Counted from the first letter of the stretch, positions 34,228-42,700 are shown. The stretch is 64,000 nt of DNA from Allokutzneria oryzae (GCF_042429765.1 NZ_JBHLZU010000010.1:372001-436000), one strand, 5' to 3'. Numbers and translations: made by a program. Notes: generated by a model not told the origin, from the sequence alone.

Positions 34228-36347
34228 CAGTTCCGCTCCCGGACCGGCCGTTGCACTCGGCGGAGACCAAGTCCTCCGCCGAGTCGGTGCGGCGCGCCCG
34301 CGCCAAGCTCGCCAGGAAGTGGGCGTACCTGGTCAGCACGACCACCTACATCCCGATGGCGCAGCAGGACATCGAGCGCACGCTGCTGGAACTGGTCGAC
34401 GTCCTGTTCGAGGTGGTGGGCAGCGAGCCGTTCTCCGCCGACGACGCCAGCGCGGTGGGCGCCCGGCTGGTCGCGCTGAACTTCGCGGGCCGGACCAGCC
34501 TGCGGCGGACCGTTGAGGTCGTGGGCAAGTCGCTGCTCGGCATGGCCGACCTGCTGCCCGTCGAGCGGCTGCCGGAACGGGTCATCGGCCTGCTCGGCGC
34601 GCTCACGTCCGGGTACGTCGAGGCCGTCCGGCTGTCCCTCTTCGAGCAGCAGGAGAACCTCAACCGCGCGTTGATCAAGGCCGCGCAGGACGCGCAGCGC
34701 GACACCGAAGCCAGCGAGGCGCGCTTCGACGAGGTCTTCACCTCCTCCAGCAGCGGCATCGCCATCACCGACCCCGACGGCAAGTTCGTGCGCACCAACG
34801 CCGCGCTCGGCGAGATCCTCGACTACACCGTCGCGGAGCTCGGCACGCTGACGCTGTTCGACGTGATCGCGCCGGAGGACGTGCCGTTCGTCCGCAACGC
34901 CTTCCGCGACCTGCACGACGGCAAGGTCCAGCGGCTGCGCCAGCGCCGCAGCATGCTCGGCAAGGACGGCGAGACCGTGCAGGCGCAGCTGACGATCTCG
35001 CTGCTGCGCGACAACGACGGCAACCCCAACCACTACGTCACCATCGTGGGCGACGACACCGAGCTGACTCTGTTGCAGGGCCAGCTCAGCCACCAGTCGC
35101 TGCACGACGTGCTGACCGGCCTGCCGAACCGGCAGTTCTTCACCACCAGGCTGGAGCGGGTGCTGCGGCACGCCGACGAGACCTTCGGCGTGACCATGTA
35201 CCACCTGGACCTCGACGCGTTCTCGGTCATCGCCAACGGGCTCGGCGGTCACGTGGCCGAGGCGCTGCTGAAGAACGTCGCCGAGCGACTGCTCTCGATC
35301 TTCGCGGGCGAGAGCGCCATGGTGGCCAGGCTCGGCGGCGACGAGTTCGGTGTCCTGGTGCAGAACGAGGTGGGCACACCGGACGTGGTGAGCACCATCG
35401 AGCGCATCAACGAGGCCCTCGCTGAGCCGTTGTACGTCGACGGCAACGGCGTCGCGGCCTCGGTGAGCATCGGCGTGGTGCACCGCCCGCCGTCGGACAT
35501 CGAACCGAGCGAGCTGCTGCGGGTCGCGGACATGACGCTGCGCAGGGCGAAGCGCAACGGCCTGCGCCAGTGGGGCCTGTACGACCCGGAGCGCAACGAG
35601 CTCGACCGCTCGCGGTTCAGCCTCGCCGCGACCATGCCCGGCGCGTGGGAGAGCGGCGAGGTCGGCGTGTTGTCGCGGCCGCTCATCCGCCTCGACGACG
35701 GCAGGACCGTCGCGGTGGAGGCGTTGCTGCGCTGGCAGCACCCGGAGCTGGGGCTGCTGCCGCACGAGCGGTGCCTGGAGCTTGCCGAGCAGATCGGCCT
35801 GATCATGCCGCTGGGCACCTGGCTGCTGAGGTCGGCGTGCGGGAGCATGGCTGACCACGAGGTGCCGCTCGGCGTCGCACTCACCCCGAACCAGGCGACC
35901 GACCCCGACCTGGTCGGCGAGATCCTCCAGGTGCTCGACGACACCGGCCTCGACCCCGGCAGGCTCCAGCTCGGCTTCCCGGTCCGCGCGCTGCTCGCCG
36001 ACTGCGGCGAGGAGGCCTCCGACAACCTCGGGGTGCTGGCCGAGGCGGGCATCGGCGTCGTGCTCGACGGCTTCGGCACGGCGGCCGCCGACCTCGCCTG
36101 CATGGAGGACCTGCCGGTGAGCGCGATCCGCATCGCCAGGTCGGTGGTCGAGCTCCAGGCCAGGCGCGCGGGCACGAGCTCGATGGTGGACCGCACGCTG
36201 ACCGAGCTGGTCGGGCTCGCGCACGCCGCCGGCGTGACGGTGGTGGTCGACGGCATCGACACCGTCGACCAGCTCGCGTGGTGGCGCGTCGCGGGCGCGG
36301 ACCTGGGGCTCGGCCGGGTGTTCGCCTCGGTGCCCGTGCTCTCCTGA
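34224..36347 (+). CDS. PAS-GGDEF-EAL protein: diguanylate cyclase with a degenerate EAL domain
   Basis: 707 aa, cytoplasmic. An N-terminal helical region (~1-160), a PAS domain (~165-285, DEVFTSSSSGIAITDPDGKF), GGDEF (~290-445) with intact ARLGGDEFGVLV, and an EAL domain (~455-705). In the EAL domain the first Glu is kept (VAVEALLRW). The DDFGTG loop is altered (VLDGFGTAAADL), the usual KxD segment is AIRIARSVV, and the EGVE motif is DGID, so phosphodiesterase activity is doubtful. It would make cyclic-di-GMP, with the EAL half as regulator or binder. Confidence 0.9.
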   Translation: MTVPLPDRPLHSAETKSSAESVRRARAKLARKWAYLVSTTTYIPMAQQDIERTLLELVDVLFEVVGSEPFSADDASAVGARLVALNFAGRTSLRRTVEVVGKSLLGMADLLPVERLPERVIGLLGALTSGYVEAVRLSLFEQQENLNRALIKAAQDAQRDTEASEARFDEVFTSSSSGIAITDPDGKFVRTNAALGEILDYTVAELGTLTLFDVIAPEDVPFVRNAFRDLHDGKVQRLRQRRSMLGKDGETVQAQLTISLLRDNDGNPNHYVTIVGDDTELTLLQGQLSHQSLHDVLTGLPNRQFFTTRLERVLRHADETFGVTMYHLDLDAFSVIANGLGGHVAEALLKNVAERLLSIFAGESAMVARLGGDEFGVLVQNEVGTPDVVSTIERINEALAEPLYVDGNGVAASVSIGVVHRPPSDIEPSELLRVADMTLRRAKRNGLRQWGLYDPERNELDRSRFSLAATMPGAWESGEVGVLSRPLIRLDDGRTVAVEALLRWQHPELGLLPHERCLELAEQIGLIMPLGTWLLRSACGSMADHEVPLGVALTPNQATDPDLVGEILQVLDDTGLDPGRLQLGFPVRALLADCGEEASDNLGVLAEAGIGVVLDGFGTAAADLACMEDLPVSAIRIARSVVELQARRAGTSSMVDRTLTELVGLAHAAGVTVVVDGIDTVDQLAWWRVAGADLGLGRVFASVPVLS

Positions 36348-36448
36348 GCTCGTGCTCCTGACCGGGGCGACTGTCCTAACCGGACTGGGGAACTCGGCTG
36401 CTTGTACGCTCGTTCACCTTGTGGCAGCGCTGCTGGTGGGGGACGGGA

Positions 36449-37153
36449 ATGGTGATGGACGACGGCTCGCGAGCCGCCACGAGCGGGGAGAACTCACTGG
36501 TGCGCCGTTCGCGCTCCGAGGTCGTCGGCAGGGACATCGGCCCGCCCGCGCTGGAGGTCTACCGGCAGCTCTCGCAGTTCCTGCTGGTGTACAAGTTCGC
36601 CGTCGAGGAGCTGATGACGAAGCTGCGGATCCTCAGCGAGGAGTTCGACTTCGTCCACCGGCACGACCCGATCGAGCACATCACCAACCGGGTCAAGCGG
36701 CCGGAAGCGATCATGGAGAAGCTGCGCCGCAAGGGGCTGGAGCCCGACCTCGACGTGATCGCCGAGCACCTCGACGACGTCGCGGGCGTGCGGGTGGTGT
36801 GCCCGTTCGTCTCCGACGTCTACGGCGTCGAGGAGATGCTGCGCCGCCAGCACGACGTGAAGATCCTGCGCACCAAGGACTACATCGCCAGCCCGAAGCC
36901 CAACGGCTACCGCAGCCTGCACCTGATCGTGCAGATCCCGGTGTTCCTCTCCGACCGCGTCGAGCACGTCAAGGTCGAGGTCCAGATGCGCACCATCGCG
37001 ATGGACTTCTGGGCCACGCTGGAGCACAAGCTGTTCTACAAGTACGACGACCACGTGCCCGCCGACTTCGCCGACGAGCTGGCCAGCACGGCCGCGATCG
37101 CCGCCCAGCTCGACGCCCGCATGGAGTCGCTCCACCAACGCCTGCACCACTAG
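36449..37153 (+). CDS. Small alarmone synthetase, RelA/SpoT synthetase domain
   Basis: About 234 aa from ATG 36449 (GGGGGACGGG upstream). Synthetase signatures include DPIEHITNRVKRPEAIMEKL, DDVAGVRVVCPFVSDVYGVE, DYIASPKPNGYRSLHLIV and EVQMRTIAMDFWATLEHKL. No HD hydrolase, TGS or ACT domain is present, as in RelQ/RelP-type stand-alone enzymes that transfer pyrophosphate from ATP to GDP/GTP. It lies about 100 bp after the cyclic-di-GMP gene in the same direction. Confidence 0.92.
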   Translation: MVMDDGSRAATSGENSLVRRSRSEVVGRDIGPPALEVYRQLSQFLLVYKFAVEELMTKLRILSEEFDFVHRHDPIEHITNRVKRPEAIMEKLRRKGLEPDLDVIAEHLDDVAGVRVVCPFVSDVYGVEEMLRRQHDVKILRTKDYIASPKPNGYRSLHLIVQIPVFLSDRVEHVKVEVQMRTIAMDFWATLEHKLFYKYDDHVPADFADELASTAAIAAQLDARMESLHQRLHH

Positions 37154-37221
37154 CTCGCGCTCCGCACGCAGCGGCACCGGCCGGTCACTCGCGCTCCGCA
37201 CACAGCGGCACCGGCCGGTCA
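37154..37221. repeat. 34-bp tandem duplication
   Basis: Two adjacent 34-bp copies (37154-37187 and 37188-37221), beginning CTCGCGCTCCGCAC and ending CCGGCCGGTCA, differ at one base. They start right at the stop of the alarmone synthetase gene. A simple recent duplication. No function is evident. Confidence 0.8.
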
Positions 37222-37262
37222 TCGGCCACCACCTCGCCGGAGCCCACCTCACGCGACCCCCG

Positions 37263-37330
37263 TTTCGCGTTTTGTCACCTTGATGCGAAATGGGAGCGCT
37301 CTTTCGCGCATTAAGGTGACAAAACGCGCA
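37263..37330. repeat. Dispersed palindromic repeat, copy B
   Basis: A 68-bp imperfect palindrome. Left arm TTTCGCGTTTTGTCACCTT, centre GGGAGCGCTCTT, right arm AAGGTGACAAAACGCG. It lies in the 402-bp gap between the alarmone synthetase and GH18 genes, which otherwise shows only the tandem duplication and no gene. Confidence 0.85.
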
Positions 37331-37555
37331 CACCCTCGATCACGCCAGGTCTCCGGCGGCGCGCATCCGCGCTTCGCCCGCAACCTCGGCACGGCAGAGT
37401 ACGGCGGGGTCGGCACCACGACGGCGCCGGTCGCCAACCACGTCCAGCACGACTCACGGATCTTGTTGCCGGTGTGGTGACCGCGTAGATTCGGCCGCTG
37501 AGGGTTCTCCGCCGCCATCCCGGTTCCCCGTGCTGTGGTGCGAAGGAGAGCGTGC

Positions 37556-38461
37556 ATGAACAAGCTCGCGGCAGTGCTGGCCGTGCTCGTGGCGGTGGTG
37601 CTCGCGCCCGTGGCGAACGCCGCGCCGAACAAGCGGGTCGTCGTCTACTACCAGACCCAGTACAGCAACGGCAGCACCGGAGACTACGTCTCCCCGCTGC
37701 CGTTGCTGACCAACAACACCGGTGTGACGGACGTGATCGTCGGCGCGATCCACCTCAACGACAACAAGATCGTGCACCTCAACGACCACCCGCCCGCGCA
37801 CGAGCGCTACAACCGGATGTGGCGTGACCTGCGGGAGATGAAGTCCAAGGGCGTCAACGTGATCGGCATGGTCGGCGGCGCGGCCCAGGGCAGCTACCAG
37901 CGGTTGGAGCGCGAGTTCGACACCTACTACCCGTTGCTGCGCAACGTGATCACCACCTACGGGTTGAGCGGTGTCGACCTCGACGTCGAGGAACGCATGT
38001 CACTGGCGGCGATCCAGAAGCTCATCGACCGGCTGCGCGCGGACTTCGGCAGCTCCTTCGTGATCACCATGGCCCCGGTCGCCACCGCGCTCTCCGGTGG
38101 CGGCAACCTCTCCGGCTTCAGCTACGAGGACCTCTACCGCAGCCACGGCTCGAAGATCGACTGGTTCAACGCGCAGTTCTACTGCGGCTGGGGAAGCCTG
38201 GCGAGCACGGCGGGCTACGACCGGATCATCGCCCGCAACCTGGTCCCGCCCGCCAAGGTGGTGGCGGGCGCGCTCACCAACCCGTCGGGCTGCCAAGGCT
38301 TCGTGGACGTGCCACGGTTGCGGAGCACGGTCACCGAGCTGGTCAGGAAGTACCCGACGTTCGGCGGCGTGGACGGCTGGGAGTACTTCAACTCCCTCCC
38401 CGGCGGGACCGCCCGCCCCTGGGAATGGGCCGCTGAGATGACCGCCGCGCTCCGAGGCTGA
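37556..38461 (+). CDS. Secreted glycoside hydrolase family 18 protein (chitinase-like)
   Basis: 301 aa. ATG 37556 follows AAGGAGAG. Sec signal KLAAVLAVLVAVVLAPVANA. The TIM-barrel catalytic strand reads LSGVDLDVEE. Asp 141, Asp 143 and Glu 145 keep the DxE acid of GH18, but the first Asp of DGxDxDxE is Ser 138. MVGGAAQGSY and FNAQFYCGWG are other family segments. No carbohydrate-binding module is present. Likely acts on chitin or related N-acetylglucosaminyl glycans outside the cell. Confidence 0.88.
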   Translation: MNKLAAVLAVLVAVVLAPVANAAPNKRVVVYYQTQYSNGSTGDYVSPLPLLTNNTGVTDVIVGAIHLNDNKIVHLNDHPPAHERYNRMWRDLREMKSKGVNVIGMVGGAAQGSYQRLEREFDTYYPLLRNVITTYGLSGVDLDVEERMSLAAIQKLIDRLRADFGSSFVITMAPVATALSGGGNLSGFSYEDLYRSHGSKIDWFNAQFYCGWGSLASTAGYDRIIARNLVPPAKVVAGALTNPSGCQGFVDVPRLRSTVTELVRKYPTFGGVDGWEYFNSLPGGTARPWEWAAEMTAALRG

Positions 38462-38547
38462 CCGGAGCCCGCTGCCGGGTGTTCGTAACGCGGATGACGA
38501 CCGAGGCCAAGAACTGTCGTCATGAACATCTGGGAGACGGGTGAGCG

Positions 38548-38759
38548 GATGAGCAGCCGACGACTGCGCGCGAACAGGGCGTGACCCCGCCGACTTCACC
38601 GGGGACCGCACCGTGGTGATCGAGACCTCGGGCGGCGGGGATGCCGCAGGGCTCCGGGTGAGCTTCGCCGAGGGGCCGGTCGGGGCGTGCGTGCCGGTGG
38701 ACGCCCCGCGGCAGAACGAGTCCGGCAACAGCGGTGGCGGTTCGGACGAGAACCGGTGA
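38548..38759 (+). pseudogene. Gene fragment, end of an exported protein-like frame
   Basis: The frame reads DPADFTGDRTVVIETSGGGD and AAGLRVSFAEGPVGACVPVD before a low-complexity Gly/Ser/Asn tail and TGA at 38759. No start codon or signal lies in frame, because a TGA is just upstream. A related phrase (PSDFDGAAVGIEITLDP) ends another start-less frame at 39222. Probably remnants of one family. Function unknown. Confidence 0.4.
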
Positions 38760-38820
38760 CCGCCGATCGCAGTAGGCTCGGCGGAGACTAGTCATTCTGA
38801 GCCGTGAAGCAGACGGAGCG

Positions 38821-39078
38821 ATGAAGCAGCTGCCAGCGAAGGACCGCCCCGGTGTCCAGGCATGGCTCGGACCGCTCTCGCTGGGGCTCGGAACAGTCAG
38901 CTGGATCGTGCCCGGGGGAAACCTCGTCTTCGTCGTCGCGGCGTGCGTCTGCGGCGTCGTCTCGATCGCCACCAGGAAGTGGTACAGCGTCGACTGGACC
39001 GCTGTCGCGGGCATCTGCGTAGCGCTCGCCCAGGCACTGCTCTCGTTGTTGTTGCTGGCCGCGTCGATGCATCCGTAG
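38821..39078 (+). CDS. Small membrane protein, two helices
   Basis: 85 aa. A short charged start (MKQLPAKDRPGVQ), then helix 1 (~20-48, LGTVSWIVPGGNLVFVVAAC) and helix 2 (~62-82, VAGICVALAQALLSLLLLAA) with a short basic loop between them. GGAGCG precedes the ATG. No family is recognised. Confidence 0.6.
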   Translation: MKQLPAKDRPGVQAWLGPLSLGLGTVSWIVPGGNLVFVVAACVCGVVSIATRKWYSVDWTAVAGICVALAQALLSLLLLAASMHP

Positions 39079-39086
39079 GGACCGCC

Positions 39087-39222
39087 TCCACGGCTACCCG
39101 CCCAGCCGCACGGGGAAGGTCAAGCGCACCGTCGCGATCCCCGGAGCGAGGTCGCGCCCTCAGACTTCGACGGCGCGGCGGTGGGGATCGAGATCACCCT
39201 CGACCCGGTGCCGTCAGCGTGA
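39087..39222 (+). pseudogene. Second fragment related to 38548-38759
   Basis: One frame holds GKVKRTVAIPG and another, continuing to TGA 39222, holds EVAPSDFDGAAVGIEITLDP. Joined, these would be one beta-rich segment, so a frameshift is likely. The tail overlaps the end of the convergent SDR gene by 29 bp. Low certainty. Confidence 0.3.
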
Positions 39223-39946
39223 GGTAGTCGGCGCCGCCGACGTAGACGGTGTGTCCCGTTTCGAGCGGCTCCACCACGGCCTTGGCCACCTCGGCGGCGA
39301 ACTCGCCGACGGTGGGCAGGCTCCGCGCCTCGGCCCGGCGGGCGTCGACGATGCCGGGTTCGGCGCGGTCGAGCAGCGTGACCGTGATCGTCCCCTCGAT
39401 CATGTCGCCCGACACCACGACCAGGCCGACACCCCGCTCGCGCAGCTCCGGGATCTTGGCCCGCAGCGCGTCCTCCCCGGCTCGCTTGCTCTCGGCGACC
39501 GCCTCGTAGGCCGCGTACCCGGGCCGCCTGCCGTGGAAGTGCGCCTGGTGGCTGGTCACGAACACCACCCGCGAGAGCGCGGGCATCAACGGCAGCGCAG
39601 TCTCCAGCACCCGCACCTGGGCATCCCGGTTGAGCCGCATCGCGTAGCCGAGGTCGCGATCCCGTTCCATGCCGCCAGAAGCGTTGAGCACCAACGCGTC
39701 CAGCCTTCCGCTGCGTTCGCGCACCTCGTCGAGCATCGCGGTGACGGCGATCGGATCGGTGAGATCGGCCTTGAGCGGCCAAGCTCTGCCGCCCGCCGCG
39801 ACGATCTCGGCGACAACCCGTTCGGCGCGCTTCGCCTTGTCGCGGTAGTTGACGTACACGTGCGCGCCCGAGGTGGCGAGCAGCCGGGCGGTCTCCGCGC
39901 CGACACCGCGCGAGGCACCGGTCACGAGCACCACTCTGCCGGTCAT
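39194..39946 (-). CDS. SDR-family oxidoreductase
   Basis: 250 aa. VVLVTGASRGVGAETARLLA (TGxxxGxG) and LVLNASGGM (NAG-like) are the cofactor motifs. VVFVTSHQAHF supplies the catalytic Ser. The Tyr-Lys pair is unusual, because GYAAYEAVAESKRAGE places Lys farther from Tyr than the classical YxxxK. VVVSGDMIEGTITVTLL follows. ATG 39946 overlaps the TetR stop by one base, so both are one operon under that regulator. Confidence 0.85.
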   Translation of the reverse strand: MTGRVVLVTGASRGVGAETARLLATSGAHVYVNYRDKAKRAERVVAEIVAAGGRAWPLKADLTDPIAVTAMLDEVRERSGRLDALVLNASGGMERDRDLGYAMRLNRDAQVRVLETALPLMPALSRVVFVTSHQAHFHGRRPGYAAYEAVAESKRAGEDALRAKIPELRERGVGLVVVSGDMIEGTITVTLLDRAEPGIVDARRAEARSLPTVGEFAAEVAKAVVEPLETGHTVYVGGADYLTLTAPGRG

Positions 39947-40644
39947 CACTTCTTCCGTCCCGATGCTCGGAGCCGCTCCGCGGCCGCACCAATGCCTTCG
40001 AGCAGCTCCACGCTGCGGGGTGCTCGCCGCCGGGGGAGCTGGGAGTTGAGCGCGGTGCCGAAACCGGCCATGCGGATGGTGGCGTCGATGATCTCGTTGA
40101 CGTCGTCCGGCCACGGCAGCGCGGGCTGGGTGATGAGCAGTGCGGCGCAGCCGTGCACGGCCGTCCACATGGTCAGCGCCAAGGTTTCCGGATTTCCTTG
40201 CAGCACACCGCTTTCCACACACGCCGTGACCGCGTCCACCATGTAGCCGAAGCACGCTGCGGAGGCCGGTGGGACCTCTGCGGAGGTGGCGGGCCGCATC
40301 ATCAACAGCCGGTACTGCACCGGGTGGTCGAGTGCGAAGTGCACATAGGCGCGCCCGCACTCACCGAGCGCGATGAACGGATCGGTGACACGGCCGACGG
40401 CGTCGGTGATACGGCGGCCCAGCTCATCCCACACACGTAGGCAGACCGCTTCCACCAGCGCTTCTTTGCCGGTGAAGTGCAGGTACACCGAGGGCGTCGT
40501 GACCCTGGTGCGCTGGGCGACCGCGCGCAGGGTCAGAGCGTCCTCGTTGCCGGTCTCCACGAGCAGCTGTTCCGCGTTGCGGAGGATCTCCTCACGCAGG
40601 TGTGCTCCGTCGCCCGCGCGGGCGCGGACCCGTCTGGCTTCCAC
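39946..40644 (-). CDS. TetR family regulator (WHG-type C-terminal domain)
   Basis: 232 aa. HTH: LRAVAQRTRVTTPSVYLHFTG, followed by KEALVEAV. The C-terminal half contains MWTAVHGCAALLI, the W-H-G motif of TetR_C_33. Divergent from the GNAT gene, with a strong palindrome (40653-40679) between them that starts 9 bp from its own ATG. Probably represses itself, the SDR gene and the GNAT gene. Confidence 0.9.
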   Translation of the reverse strand: MEARRVRARAGDGAHLREEILRNAEQLLVETGNEDALTLRAVAQRTRVTTPSVYLHFTGKEALVEAVCLRVWDELGRRITDAVGRVTDPFIALGECGRAYVHFALDHPVQYRLLMMRPATSAEVPPASAACFGYMVDAVTACVESGVLQGNPETLALTMWTAVHGCAALLITQPALPWPDDVNEIIDATIRMAGFGTALNSQLPRRRAPRSVELLEGIGAAAERLRASGRKK

Positions 40645-40652
40645 GCGGCCAT

Positions 40653-40679
40653 GTTGACACCGTTAAGTTGACGGTGTCA
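40653..40679. promoter_or_regulatory. TetR operator overlapping divergent promoters
   Basis: Perfect 10-bp arms TTGACACCGT (40653-40662) and ACGGTGTCAA (40670-40679) around a 7-bp spacer. Each arm carries a TTGACA -35-like element, one per strand, so a bound repressor would cover both divergent promoters. Confidence 0.8.
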
Positions 40680-40683
40680 ATCT

Positions 40684-41127
40684 GTGGGCGTGATCGAGGT
40701 CAGGCCGTTGGGTCCGCAGGACCGCGCGAGGTGGGAGACCCTGGCGCGCGGCTACAAGAAGTTCTACGAGACAGTCGAATCCGATGAGTCATACGAGAGA
40801 ACATGGCAGCGGTTGCTGAAAGGTGACGAGCTGCACGGATTTGCCGCGCTGCTCAACGGGAAAGTGGTGGGCATCGCGCACTTCCTCTTCCATGCCGCCG
40901 TGTGGACGGATGGTTCCTGCTACCTCCAGGACCTCTACGTCGATGAGGCGGCACGCGGTGAGGGAGTGGCACGTGCCCTCATCGGCCGAGTGGCCCAGGT
41001 GGCGCGAGACCGTGGTGTGCCTCGTTTGTACTGGCAAACCAAGCAGGACAACGCGACCGCGCGCACGTTGTACGACAAGGTGGCTCGCTTCCGCGGGTTC
41101 GTTGTCTACGACCTCCCGCTGAGCTAG
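40684..41127 (+). CDS. GNAT family N-acetyltransferase
   Basis: 147 aa. Acetyl-CoA loop VDEAARGEGVARALIGRVAQ (R/QxxGxG/A) and the beta4 phrase CYLQDLYVDE are clear. The last part, LYWQTKQDNATARTLYDKV, is typical. The GTG start at 40684 sits 5 bp after the TetR operator with no ribosome site; GTG 40690 is an alternative. The acceptor substrate is unknown. Confidence 0.87.
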   Translation: MGVIEVRPLGPQDRARWETLARGYKKFYETVESDESYERTWQRLLKGDELHGFAALLNGKVVGIAHFLFHAAVWTDGSCYLQDLYVDEAARGEGVARALIGRVAQVARDRGVPRLYWQTKQDNATARTLYDKVARFRGFVVYDLPLS

Positions 41128-41144
41128 CGGTTCGCGACCCCCTG

Positions 41145-41213
41145 TTTCGCGTTGTGGAGCCTTAACGCGACATGGGAGCGCTCTTTCGCGCAACAAGGTG
41201 ACAAAACGCGAAA
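41145..41213. repeat. Dispersed palindromic repeat, copy C
   Basis: 69-bp palindromic element, left TTTCGCGTTGTGGAGCCTTA, centre GGGAGCGCTCTTT, right AAGGTGACAAAACGCGAAA, between the GNAT stop and the converging EamA gene. The left arm has changes (GTGGAG) not matched on the right. Confidence 0.85.
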
Positions 41214-41277
41214 GCTCTGACCGCGCCAGCCAACCCGCACGCGCACCACGATGGTCGCTGTTTGACGCGCATGGGTT

Positions 41278-42132
41278 TCAGCGCTTTCTGAGCTGCACGA
41301 TGACAAGCGCCGCGAGCACGACGAGCCCGCCGACGGCCTGGGACGCGGTGAGTTCCTGGTGCAGGACGAGCCAGCCCAGCGTGGTCGCGACCACAGGGCT
41401 GAGAAGGCCGAGGAACGTGACATCGGTGGGGGAGAGCGCTCGGATTCCCCTGAACCACAGTGCATACGCGAGCGCCGCGCCGATGATCGCCAGGTAGCCG
41501 TAGCCGAACAGGTTCTCCGTGCTCAGCGTCGCCGGTGGCAGTCCTTCGACGACGAGTGCGACCGGGACCAGCAGGACTCCGCCCGCCACGAGCTGCCACC
41601 CCGTGGTCGCCAGCAGCGGAGCGGGCGACGTCCACCGCTTGCTGAGGACGACCCCGGTGGCCATGACGACCGCGCTGCCGACCGCGGCCGCGATCCCGAG
41701 CGCGTCGAGCCGCGCGTCCGCACGGAGCACGAGCAGGCTGACTCCGACGACACCGGCCGCCGCAGCGAGCACGGTCCGCGTGGTCAGGCGCTCGCCCAGC
41801 AGGCCGGCCGCGAGCCCGGCGACCAGGAGCGGTTGCAGGGCGCCGATGGTGGCGGCGACACCGCCGGGCAGCCGGTAGGCGGCGACGAACAGCAGCGCGA
41901 AGAACGCCCCGATGTTGAGGGCGCCGAGCACCGCCGCGCGCCACCACCAGGCTCCCGTCGGCAGCCGCCTGGTGAGCGCGACCAGCAGCAGGCCGGCCGG
42001 CAACGCGCGCAGCACCGCCGCCAGGAGCGGCCTGCCGGGAGGCAGCAGCTCCGTGGTGACGAGGTAGGTGGTTCCCCAGATGGCCGGTGCCAGGGCGGTC
42101 ACCGCGACCAGTCCGACCCGATTGCTTAGCAC
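41278..42132 (-). CDS. EamA-family (DMT) transporter
   Basis: 284 aa with ten membrane helices in two EamA repeats (repeat 1 with APAIWGTTYLVTTELLPPGR, repeat 2 ending LGWLVLHQELTASQAVGGLV). Such carriers export amino acids, metabolites or drugs. The GTG at 42132 lies inside a palindromic operator, so translation starts within it, or a later GTG (42102) is used. Divergent from a MarR gene that very likely controls it. Confidence 0.88.
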   Translation of the reverse strand: MLSNRVGLVAVTALAPAIWGTTYLVTTELLPPGRPLLAAVLRALPAGLLLVALTRRLPTGAWWWRAAVLGALNIGAFFALLFVAAYRLPGGVAATIGALQPLLVAGLAAGLLGERLTTRTVLAAAAGVVGVSLLVLRADARLDALGIAAAVGSAVVMATGVVLSKRWTSPAPLLATTGWQLVAGGVLLVPVALVVEGLPPATLSTENLFGYGYLAIIGAALAYALWFRGIRALSPTDVTFLGLLSPVVATTLGWLVLHQELTASQAVGGLVVLAALVIVQLRKR

Positions 42133-42157
42133 TAAGACAAACTAGCTTAGTGCTAAG
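42125..42157. promoter_or_regulatory. Paired MarR-type operators
   Basis: CTTAGCACTAAG (42125-42136) and CTTAGTGCTAAG (42146-42157), near-palindromes that are reverse complements of each other with a 9-bp spacer. They lie between the divergent EamA and MarR genes and overlap the EamA start. Confidence 0.8.
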
Positions 42158-42211
42158 TTATCTGTCGAGGGAGATCCGCCTCACGGTCGAGGCGCTGGCT
42201 AGGCTGAGCCG

Positions 42212-42700
42212 ATGGCGGACCACGTCGACCTCGTGCTGGCGCAGTGGGCGGAGCAGCGTCCCGACCTCGATGTCTCACCGATGGCGGTGATCGGCCGCCT
42301 CAGCAGGGTGTCCACCCGGATCAGCGCGGAGCTGAAGCGCACGTTCGCCGAGCACGACCTGGACACCGCGTCGTTCGACGTGCTGGCCACACTGCGCCGC
42401 AACGGGCCGCAGCGCTGCCTGACCCCCGCCGAGCTGATGCGGTCGGCCATGGTCACCTCCGGCGCGATCACCCAGCGGCTCGACCGCCTCCAGGCGCGCG
42501 GCCTGATCACCCGCACGCCGAGCGAGTCGGACGGCCGTGTCGTGCTGGTCGCGCTCACCGAGGACGGCCGGGCGCTGATCGACCGAGCGTTGCCCGATCA
42601 CGTCGACACCGAGCACAGAGTCCTCAGTGGACTGACGTCGGCCGAACGGGAGCAGTTGGCCGAACTCCTCCGCAAGCTCCTCGAATCCTTCGATATGTGA
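42212..42700 (+). CDS. MarR family transcriptional regulator
   Basis: 162 aa. The wHTH region has LTPAELMRSAMVTSGAITQR, LDRLQARGLITRTPSESDGR and VVLVALTEDGRAL (wing with the conserved DxR). Terminal helices form the dimer. It is divergent from the EamA transporter gene across the paired CTTAG palindromes, a classic drug-efflux regulator layout. Confidence 0.92.
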   Translation: MADHVDLVLAQWAEQRPDLDVSPMAVIGRLSRVSTRISAELKRTFAEHDLDTASFDVLATLRRNGPQRCLTPAELMRSAMVTSGAITQRLDRLQARGLITRTPSESDGRVVLVALTEDGRALIDRALPDHVDTEHRVLSGLTSAEREQLAELLRKLLESFDM

